Shown one piece after another: positions 6,666-10,934 of a stretch of DNA of 10,934 nt. The DNA comes from Clostridium sp. CAG:609 (GTDB lineage Bacteria; Bacillota_I; Bacilli_A; RF39; UBA660). The stretch covers positions 1 to 10,934 of the forward strand of contig FR903516.1 of assembly GCA_000438075.1 (NCBI GenBank), given 5' to 3'. Every line of letters starts with the position of its first letter. Positions within the stretch are counted from its first letter, which is position 1. Position numbers and translations under genes: made by a program. The notes under the pieces are model-generated. The model was not told the DNA's origin. It saw only the letters and a list, made by a program, of their open reading frames with translations, and ran no database searches.

Positions 6666-7076
6666 TTATCTACCTCTTCCTATTTCTTCAGTTAATTCCA
6701 TTACATGAACTTTCTTAAGTTCTAATTCTAATATATATAATTTTTTTAAATACTTATTAATTAATTCTTTTTTTAGTCCTTTTACCTCTAAACTTAATAA
6801 ATATTGTTTTAATCTTTCTATTTCAGTATATGTTACTAAAACATTACTACTATCAGTTTCATCACTTGATATTAAACCATATATTATTTTTAATAATTTA
6901 TTATATTCTTTTATTATTTTATTTTCCCAGATGCTACTTAACATATCCGGGTCTAAAACTGTAACTTTTTTAACCCATTTATAAGACTTCTTCGGAGTAA
7001 AAGAATAACTTATTTTTTCTTGAAAAAGTAGTATATCCTCATCTTTTTTATTTTTCTTTAATATATAACTATTCAT
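6666..7076 (-). CDS. Hypothetical protein downstream of trmD
   Basis: This 136-residue protein is one I do not recognise. There is no signal peptide or membrane segment. Residues 1-40 are basic and probably beta-rich (SYKWVKKVTVLDP). About 45-70 form one helix, and about 84-130 are strongly helical with repeated leucines and lysines, so it may be an oligomeric helical protein. The ATG at 7076 overlaps the trmD stop by 8 nt and is served by GGAG within the end of trmD, which argues for tight co-translation. The context of RNA-modification genes might suggest an RNA-related task, but nothing in the sequence proves it. Confidence 0.65.
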   Translation of the reverse strand: MNSYILKKNKKDEDILLFQEKISYSFTPKKSYKWVKKVTVLDPDMLSSIWENKIIKEYNKLLKIIYGLISSDETDSSNVLVTYTEIERLKQYLLSLEVKGLKKELINKYLKKLYILELELKKVHVMELTEEIGRGR

Positions 7077-7746
7077 TTTTATTCTCCATTAAATCAGGTC
7101 TTAATTCTTTTGTTTTTTTAATTCTTTCACTCATTCTATATTCATCTATTTTTTTGTGATTTCCAGATAATAATATATCTGGCACTTTTAATCCTCGATA
7201 TTCTTGAGGTTTTGTATATGTTGGATAATCGAGTAAAGAATCATTAAATGATTCATCTTCAAGAGAATCACTTGTTATTACTCCAGGAATTAATCTAGTA
7301 ATGCTATCTATTAAAGCCATCGCTGGAATTTCTCCTCCTGTTAAGATATAATCTCCAATTGATATAACTTCATCTACTAATGTTTTGATTCTCTCATCAA
7401 ACCCTTCATAATGACCACAAATAATTATTAAGTGTTTTATATCTTTACTTATTCTTTTTGCTACGCCTTGATTATATTTTGTACCTTCTGGACTTAATAA
7501 AATAATGTAAGCATCACTAGTATCAATATTATCTAAACACAAAAATATTGGTTCACATCTTAAAATCATTCCTGCTCCACCACCATATGGTGTATCATCT
7601 ACTTGTTTATTATTTAAAGGAGAATAATCTCTAAAATTTATTAAATTTATTTCTATTTTTTTAGATTCTCTTGCTCTTTTTATAATAGATGCATTAATAA
7701 AACCTTCAAACATCTCAGGAAATAGTGTTAAAATATCAATCTTCAT
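7069..7746 (-). CDS. trmD: tRNA (guanine-N1-)-methyltransferase TrmD
   Basis: TrmD methylates N1 of G37 next to the anticodon in tRNAs reading CNN codons and so prevents +1 frameshifts. It is a homodimeric SPOUT enzyme using S-adenosylmethionine. The protein is 225 residues; known members run to about 240. The motifs are LTLFPEMF (6-13), DDTPYGGGAGM (50-60), LLSPEG (83-88), CGHYEGFDERI (110-120), the trefoil-knot SAM site SIGDYILTGGE (129-139), RLIPGV (151-156), an acidic EDESF (163-167) at the catalytic aspartate position, and LDYPTYTKP. A strong AGGAGG lies 3 nt before the ATG. It follows rimM by 8 nt, as in many genomes, but rpsP and rplS, the usual partners, are not here. Confidence 0.97.
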   Translation of the reverse strand: MKIDILTLFPEMFEGFINASIIKRARESKKIEINLINFRDYSPLNNKQVDDTPYGGGAGMILRCEPIFLCLDNIDTSDAYIILLSPEGTKYNQGVAKRISKDIKHLIIICGHYEGFDERIKTLVDEVISIGDYILTGGEIPAMALIDSITRLIPGVITSDSLEDESFNDSLLDYPTYTKPQEYRGLKVPDILLSGNHKKIDEYRMSERIKKTKELRPDLMENKNE

Positions 7747-7754
7747 AAAACCTC

Positions 7755-8240
7755 CTACATTATTAAATTTTCACAATTTTTAGTATACAATTTCTTATTT
7801 TCTAAATCAAAATTAATTATATATTCATCTACATATGGTATGTAAAACATGACTTTACCACTAACTTTAATTAAGGTATTAACCCCTCTTATTACATCAA
7901 TTACTTTACCTAAATTAATACCATCATTTATTACATCACTATTAATTAAATCACTATCTAAGTATTCATTACTACTTAAATTTAAATCACTTCTTTTTAT
8001 ATAAATGTTATATCCTACATAATCTAATACATCGTTTATATTTTCTAAATTATCTATTTTTAATAATACATGATTTTTATGATATCTTACTCCACTTATT
8101 TTATGTTCTATATTATTTATTAATATAACATTACCTATTTTATAAGCTTTATCTAAGTATTTAAAATCACTTCTTACTTTTAATTCACCTTTTATTCCAA
8201 AGGTACTAGTACTTTTACCAATAAATATCATTTCATTCAT
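7755..8240 (-). CDS. rimM: Ribosome maturation factor RimM
   Basis: RimM helps mature the head of the 30S subunit and binds S19. The protein has 161 residues, slightly short for the family. The N-terminal RimM beta-barrel domain (about 3-85) carries IGKSTSTFGIKGELKVRSDF, the hallmark G-x-x-G-I-x-G-E-x-x-V segment. The C-terminal PRC-barrel (about 93-160) has LGKVIDVIRGVNTLIKV and the VMFYIPYVDEYI segment typical of the family end. The ATG at 8240 follows GAGGTAAATC at the end of the methyltransferase gene, which it overlaps by 8 nt. trmD follows. Confidence 0.94.
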   Translation of the reverse strand: MNEMIFIGKSTSTFGIKGELKVRSDFKYLDKAYKIGNVILINNIEHKISGVRYHKNHVLLKIDNLENINDVLDYVGYNIYIKRSDLNLSSNEYLDSDLINSDVINDGINLGKVIDVIRGVNTLIKVSGKVMFYIPYVDEYIINFDLENKKLYTKNCENLIM

Positions 8241-8943
8241 GATTTACCTCATACATTATTATACTTGCTGCAACTCCAGCATTTAGACTTTCACAATTAT
8301 CACTTATTTTAATATTTGTAAAATTATCACACATATCCCTAATATCTAGAGACATTCCATTTCCTTCATTACCTATTATTATACAGACATTTTCTTTATC
8401 TATATTTTTTAAATCATCACCAGCATTTACTAGTGTACCCACTATTTTATAACCTTGCCTTTTTAATACTGGTATTACTTCTTTTAAATTTCTTCTTATT
8501 ACATTTAAATTAAAAATCATACCTTCGGTAGATCTAACTACTTTTGGATTGTATAAATCAACTGAATCATCACTAATAATAATAGTTTCAATATTAAATG
8601 CAACTGCACTTCTTATAATTGTACCTAGGTTACCTGGGTCTTGTAAATTATCTAACATAATAATATTGCCATTTATACTATCTTCAGGAATAAATTTAAC
8701 TACTGCTATATCATAACTAATTGATTTTTGTTCACTAATCTTTTCCATTATCTCTTTAGTTATGAAGTAGTCAGCATTCTTATTTACACAACTTATTGTT
8801 TCAACTACTAAATTATTTTTAATAGCTTCTTTTATTAAGTGGTCACCTTCTACTAAAAACTTTCTTTCTTTATCTCTAAATTTCTTATTTTTTAAATTAC
8901 ACCAGTATTTTACTTTATCATTGTGTACACTAGTTATTATCAT
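8233..8943 (-). CDS. SpoU/TrmH-family RNA 2'-O-methyltransferase
   Basis: This protein would methylate a ribose 2'-OH in rRNA or tRNA with S-adenosylmethionine. It has 236 residues. An N-terminal substrate-binding domain (about 1-80; KERKFLVEGDHLIKEA is typical) precedes the knotted SPOUT domain with all three SpoU motifs: motif 1 LDNLQDPGNLGTIIRSA (97-113, Asn105 and Arg111), motif 2 IGNEGNGM (190-197, Glu193), and motif 3 IKISDNCESLNAGVAASI (211-228, Ser219 and Asn221). The domain order fits the 23S rRNA RlmB/YsgA-type branch more than plain TrmH, but the exact target nucleotide cannot be read from sequence. It overlaps the metalloprotease gene by 4 nt (ATGA) and rimM by 8 nt. Confidence 0.92.
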   Translation of the reverse strand: MIITSVHNDKVKYWCNLKNKKFRDKERKFLVEGDHLIKEAIKNNLVVETISCVNKNADYFITKEIMEKISEQKSISYDIAVVKFIPEDSINGNIIMLDNLQDPGNLGTIIRSAVAFNIETIIISDDSVDLYNPKVVRSTEGMIFNLNVIRRNLKEVIPVLKRQGYKIVGTLVNAGDDLKNIDKENVCIIIGNEGNGMSLDIRDMCDNFTNIKISDNCESLNAGVAASIIMYEVNHE

Positions 8944-9575
8944 GATTTCAACGCCTTTCTTGCATTTTTATAATCCGGATATGCAAGTCCTACTAAATTC
9001 CAAAATTTCTTACTATGATTAGGTTCAAAGAAGTGACATAACTCATGAATGATTACATAATCAAGTAAGTTTATATCTTTTTTTAATAATTCAGTATTTA
9101 ATGTTACTGTCTTTTTACTTGGATTACATACTCCCCATCTGGTTAACATGTTACGATACTTCAAGGTAAACTCAGGTAAGTTTGTAAAACACTTTTTAGC
9201 TATTTCTACTTCACTTTTAAATACTCTATCTACTTCAGTATTATAAAATAATTCTAATGCTTTTTTTGTTGGTGTAATTACATTATCACTTTCAAATGTA
9301 ACACCTACATTATCTTTTTTTATTACTATGTAATATTTCTTACCTAAGTATAAAAACAATTCATTATCTCTACTTTTTTCATATGCTTTATCATACATTC
9401 TTAATATGTCTTTTTCATTTTCACCAATCATTTTTAAGATATTATTTACACTTAAATATATTGGACATGTTACATATATTTTTAAATCTTCTTTTACTCT
9501 AAAATATATATGTTTATTATTTTTTCTAACTATTACAACTTCTATTTCTTTGTTATTACTTGCTTTGTATGTCAT
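8940..9575 (-). CDS. YgjP-like zinc metallopeptidase (DUF45)
   Basis: This 211-residue protein matches the YgjP/DUF45 family of small cytoplasmic metallopeptidase-like proteins related to SprT and M48. The zinc site is intact: HELCH at His177, Glu178 and His181, with a third ligand His187 in EPNHSKKFW. Family features before it include KYRNMLTRWGVCNPSKKTVTLN (about 139-160, the RWGSC-type motif). An N-terminal beta-rich part spans about 10-100. There is no signal peptide. The start overlaps the mscL end by 20 nt, and AAGGG lies some 13 nt upstream, a weak site. The substrate is unknown for most members. Confidence 0.9.
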   Translation of the reverse strand: MTYKASNNKEIEVVIVRKNNKHIYFRVKEDLKIYVTCPIYLSVNNILKMIGENEKDILRMYDKAYEKSRDNELFLYLGKKYYIVIKKDNVGVTFESDNVITPTKKALELFYNTEVDRVFKSEVEIAKKCFTNLPEFTLKYRNMLTRWGVCNPSKKTVTLNTELLKKDINLLDYVIIHELCHFFEPNHSKKFWNLVGLAYPDYKNARKALKS

Positions 9576-9942
9576 CTTTTAGTAAGTCCCTTATTTCTTT
9601 TAAAGTCTTAAGTTCTGCACTTTCTACTGTTTTTTTGGGTTCTTCATTTTTATCTTTATGAGTTACTTTGTTAACTGCTTTTACTACTAGGAATAAACAA
9701 AATGCTACGATTAAAAAATCTATAACACTTTGTATAAAAGCACCATACATAATTTTTGTATCTTTAAATGTAATAGATAGACTTGAAAAATCTACACCAC
9801 CTACAATAAGACCTATAATAGGTGTAAAGATATTATTTACCAAACTAGTAACTATTGATGAGAATGCCCCCCCAACAATAACCCCAACAGCTAAATCAAG
9901 TACATTACCTCTAGCAATAAACTTTTTAAATTCTTTAAACAT
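9556..9942 (-). CDS. mscL: Large-conductance mechanosensitive channel MscL
   Basis: MscL is a homopentameric membrane channel that opens under membrane tension to release solutes on hypo-osmotic shock. The protein has 128 residues, the usual length. The family opening is clear: FKEFKKFIARGNVLDLAVGVIVGGAF, with the amphipathic N-terminal helix, TM1 (about 14-46, pore-lining), a short external loop (50-66), TM2 (about 67-92) and a cytoplasmic helix (about 107-124) starting EsAELKTLKEIRDLL. GGAAGTGG precedes the ATG. It is the first gene of a probable seven-gene operon running to 6373, driven by the promoter at 9962-9990. Confidence 0.96.
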   Translation of the reverse strand: MFKEFKKFIARGNVLDLAVGVIVGGAFSSIVTSLVNNIFTPIIGLIVGGVDFSSLSITFKDTKIMYGAFIQSVIDFLIVAFCLFLVVKAVNKVTHKDKNEEPKKTVESAELKTLKEIRDLLKDDIQSK

Positions 9943-9961
9943 AATACCACTTCCTTTTTTA

Positions 9962-9990
9962 ATTATACAAAATTATCAAACAATAATCAA
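9962..9990 (-). promoter_or_regulatory. Promoter of the mscL operon
   Basis: Minus-strand TTGATT (9985-9990), a 17-nt spacer and a perfect TATAAT (9962-9967). Transcription would start near 9955, leaving a leader of about 13 nt that is essentially just the ribosome site. A weaker upstream option is TTGACA (10025-10030) with a 15-nt spacer and TAAAAT (10004-10009). Confidence 0.6.
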
Positions 9991-10061
9991 TATTCTTACC
10001 CACATTTTAACTCATTACTATAAATGTCAATATCAAAATTAATTGCCAACTATTTTCTTTA

Positions 10062-10090
10062 TTGGGGCTCTGCCCCAAACCCTGAGGTTT
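10062..10090. repeat. GC-rich double hairpin
   Basis: A perfect 7-bp inverted repeat TTGGGGC-TCT-GCCCCAA (10062-10078) runs directly into AAACC-CTGA-GGTTT (10077-10090), sharing two bases. Its GC content stands out from the flanks. No U run follows on either strand, so it is not a standard terminator. It may be a copy of a dispersed intergenic repeat. Confidence 0.5.
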
Positions 10091-10101
10091 AACGCATCTT
10101 A

Positions 10102-10169
10102 ACAATCAAAAAGGAAATAAAATAAAAAGAAGATACAAAACTACTTTGTATACTTCCTTTTTGTATTGT
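10102..10169 (-). terminator. Long hairpin with U run; probable terminator
   Basis: An outer inverted repeat (10102-10116 with 10154-10169, 15 bp with one bulged base, core CAAAAAGGAA/TTCCTTTTTG) encloses an inner stem ATACAAA/TTTGTAT (10133-10139 and 10145-10151), which GAAG/CTTC can extend past one bulge. On the minus strand the inner hairpin is followed by a U-rich run (TTTTTATTTTATTT, about 10115-10128), and on the plus strand by TTTTT, so it may terminate both ways. The inner and outer pairings share bases and compete. Confidence 0.6.
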
Positions 10170-10222
10170 CACTATTTGATGCTAGGGTCACTCCTCAGTG
10201 TTGCCCTATCCCTCAAACAGCC
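10115..10222 (-). ncRNA. Candidate structured small RNA (about 105 nt)
   Basis: A promoter-like pair (10228-10256) would start a minus-strand RNA at about 10221-10222. Its 5' half folds well: an outer stem CTGTTTGA/TCAAATAG (10213-10220 with 10172-10179, one G-U), an inner stem TAGGG/CCCTA (10204-10208 with 10183-10187) and an apical stem CACT/AGTG with loop GAGG on the minus strand (apical arms at 10197-10200 and 10189-10192). The 3' half is the terminator hairpin with its U run. There is no open reading frame of note. It is not a tRNA, SRP RNA or any riboswitch I can recognise. The alternative is a mobile hairpin repeat or a terminator cluster for the upstream surface gene. Confidence 0.45.
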
Positions 10223-10227
10223 GTATT

Positions 10228-10256
10228 AGTATATAATATTTTTATTTTTTTACCAA
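10228..10256 (-). promoter_or_regulatory. Possible promoter of the candidate small RNA
   Basis: Minus-strand TTGGTA (10251-10256), a 17-nt spacer and TATACT (10228-10233). The spacer is A-rich. The predicted start, near 10221-10222, falls 1-2 nt before the 5' arm of the outer stem of the candidate RNA. Confidence 0.4.
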
Positions 10257-10278
10257 TATATTTTCATAACATTTTTTC

Positions 10279-10306
10279 TTGACTTTTTCAAAATATATGG
10301 TAGTAT
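10279..10306 (+). promoter_or_regulatory. Possible plus-strand promoter facing the surface protein gene
   Basis: Plus-strand TTGACT (10279-10284), a 16-nt spacer and TAGTAT (10301-10306) preceded by TGG, an extended -10. No plus-strand gene follows. A transcript would run antisense into the 3' end and variable region of the surface protein gene. Confidence 0.35.
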
Positions 10307-10319
10307 ATTAATTACATTT

Positions 10320-10340
10320 ATTAATAAATTATTTATTAAT
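10320..10340. repeat. AT-only palindrome
   Basis: A perfect 10-bp inverted repeat, ATTAATAAAT and ATTTATTAAT, around a single central T, lies 59 nt downstream of the surface protein stop. It could be an operator or a weak hairpin. In such AT-rich DNA it may also be chance. Confidence 0.4.
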
Positions 10341-10398
10341 TTATACATATATTTCTTAAAAAGACACAGTTAAGTTAATGGGTTCCATAATCCCCTAA

Positions 10399-10934
10399 TC
10401 ACAAGTTTACTCTGATCGGGTTTACGGCTGTGCCTTCACCTGATGTAAATTTTATCGAAGATAAAAGACTAAAAGATGGGCGAACAGCACTCCCATACGA
10501 GGAGTCAACAGCACCGCCACCCAGATCACCAGCGTCACGCACAGCAAACGCAAGGTTGGAATCATCAGAACGACGCGAAATTGTCAATTCGCATAAACCT
10601 ATATATAACCAATTTTCATTTATGATGGTTGCATCATCATAATTATAAAGTATTGTTGTCCATGCACTTGGTGCTGCTGCAAATCCATAGTCACTTACAT
10701 ACATTAATCCTATTTTTGATGTTACTGTTGTTGTTGCATCTTTATTTGCTCCAACTTCATAAGTGTATGCTGTTTTTGCATTTGAGAGTGCTCCGTTTTC
10801 TCCAGTCATTCCACCTACATACCATGTTGTATCTGCTATCATTGTTTTCCATTTTGTATTTTTACTATCTAAATATGTTAAGTAATTTGTATTTAAATTT
10901 ATTGTATTAGTTGTGCTTGTACTCCATGTATTAT
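10399..10934 (-). CDS. Surface protein C-terminus with lectin-like, DGR-type variable domain (5' end outside window)
   Basis: The frame is open from the right edge to TGA at 10399-10401, giving the last 178 residues of a larger protein; Met at 10842 is internal. The segment reads as one domain: TTWYVGGMTG, then KIGLMYVSDYGFA, NENWLYIGL, ELTISRRSDD, a small-residue stretch (AFAVRDAGDLGGGAVDSSYG), then AVRPSFSLLSSI and a short ending ...IRVNL. The W/G-rich layout ending in a VRPSF core shortly before the stop recalls C-type-lectin/FGE-like domains that serve as targets of diversity-generating retroelements. Codons 10483-10551 have only 5 A in 69 nt and 18 of 23 end in C or T, very unlike the neighbouring genes. 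The protein is probably exposed at the cell surface, although its N-terminus is not visible. Exact family and ligand are unknown. Confidence 0.7.
   Translation of the reverse strand, partial: NTWSTSTTNTINLNTNYLTYLDSKNTKWKTMIADTTWYVGGMTGENGALSNAKTAYTYEVGANKDATTTVTSKIGLMYVSDYGFAAAPSAWTTILYNYDDATIINENWLYIGLCELTISRRSDDSNLAFAVRDAGDLGGGAVDSSYGSAVRPSFSLLSSIKFTSGEGTAVNPIRVNL
10450..10466. repeat. Inverted repeat just downstream of the putative VR
   Basis: A perfect 7-bp stem TTTTATC/GATAAAA with a GAA loop (plus strand) lies within the coding region, 16 nt past the end of the A-poor stretch in the coding direction. In characterised DGRs a small hairpin or cruciform directly after the VR promotes mutagenic retrohoming, so the position fits. 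The stem here is AT-rich rather than GC-rich. Confidence 0.5.
10478..10590 (-). other. Putative DGR variable region (VR)
   Basis: GC content is 36/60 at 10501-10560, against 8/60 at 10321-10380. The coding strand is almost depleted of adenine (5 of 69 at 10483-10551), and most codons are NNC or NNT, as expected when AAC/AAT codons copied from a template repeat have their adenines replaced. The 3' end (GCTGTTCGCCCATC) would be the homing (IMH-like) part. Boundaries are approximate. The template repeat, reverse transcriptase and Avd are not in the window, so this rests on composition and position. Confidence 0.5.

Noticed and set aside
9668..10042. Plus-strand open frame of 124 codons
   Set aside because: It is antisense to mscL, which has clear family motifs, and its product has no recognisable features.
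10062..10078. GGGGC/GCCCC hairpin as an intrinsic terminator
   Set aside because: No U run follows on either strand.
10133..10151. Transposon or MITE ends in the long inverted repeat
   Set aside because: The arms are adjacent with a terminator-like U run, and no target-site duplication is evident; a hairpin is the simpler reading.
10183..10208. TPP riboswitch-like words (CTGAG, ACCCTAG) in the candidate RNA
   Set aside because: The conserved CUGAUCUGG and UAAUACCAGCG parts of the THI element are absent, and no thiamine gene follows.
10430..10642. Plus-strand open frame of 70 codons across the variable region
   Set aside because: It lies opposite the surface protein frame. Its Pro/Ala/Ser/Arg-rich product is explained by the composition of the variable region; no ribosome site was seen.
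10629..10910. Plus-strand Leu/His-rich open frame
   Set aside because: It is a low-complexity shadow of the Asn/Thr/Lys-rich minus-strand gene.
1..10934. CRISPR array, tRNA or rRNA genes, dif site
   Set aside because: No spaced direct repeats, tRNA-like folds, rRNA sequence or dif-like 28-mer were seen on either strand.

Overview
The window comes from a very AT-rich, low-GC Gram-positive bacterium. Every convincing gene lies on the minus strand, packed with short gaps or overlaps. The mix of peptidoglycan and division genes (murG, murB, divIB/ftsQ) with AT-rich codon use, GATYAYF surface-protein leaders and many lysine- and asparagine-rich small proteins suggests an uncultured gut Bacilli/Mollicutes-related lineage (RF39-like) that keeps a cell wall. 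TGA is used as a stop (for example murB and rlmB-like) and is not read through, so the standard bacterial code applies, not the Mycoplasma code. The lineage is an inference from gene content and style.

Reading along the minus strand (right to left): (1) 10399 to beyond 10934 is the C-terminal part of a large surface protein. It holds a 69-nt stretch almost free of adenine on the coding strand (5 of 69), inside a block that is 60% GC in a genome of roughly 25-30% GC. A 7-bp inverted repeat follows it. This looks like the variable region of a diversity-generating retroelement (DGR) target with a C-type-lectin-like domain, and it is the most interesting thing in the window. No reverse transcriptase or template repeat is inside the window. 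(2) 9943-10398 has no protein gene. It holds a candidate structured RNA with its own promoter and terminator hairpin, a GC-rich hairpin, an AT palindrome and the mscL promoter. (3) 6373-9942 is one probable operon: mscL, a YgjP-type metalloprotease, a SpoU/TrmH rRNA methyltransferase, rimM, trmD, an unknown protein and a membrane-anchored InlB B-repeat protein. (4) 6167-6338 is a self-contained small gene: extended -10 promoter, 29-residue single-pass membrane peptide, intrinsic terminator. (5) 2219-6143 holds a GDPD-family phosphodiesterase, murG, murB, divIB/ftsQ and queH. (6) 286-2141 holds a TasA/camelysin-like surface protein with a SipW-type leader, an unknown coiled-coil protein and a XerC/XerD recombinase. 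(7) 1-183 is the start of a second GATYAYF-leader surface protein with its own promoter.

Functionally the core genes cover cell-wall precursor synthesis (MurB, MurG), septation (DivIB), ribosome and tRNA maturation (RimM, TrmD, SpoU methylase, QueH), osmotic protection (MscL) and chromosome dimer resolution (Xer). The flanks carry surface proteins, one of them apparently hypervariable.
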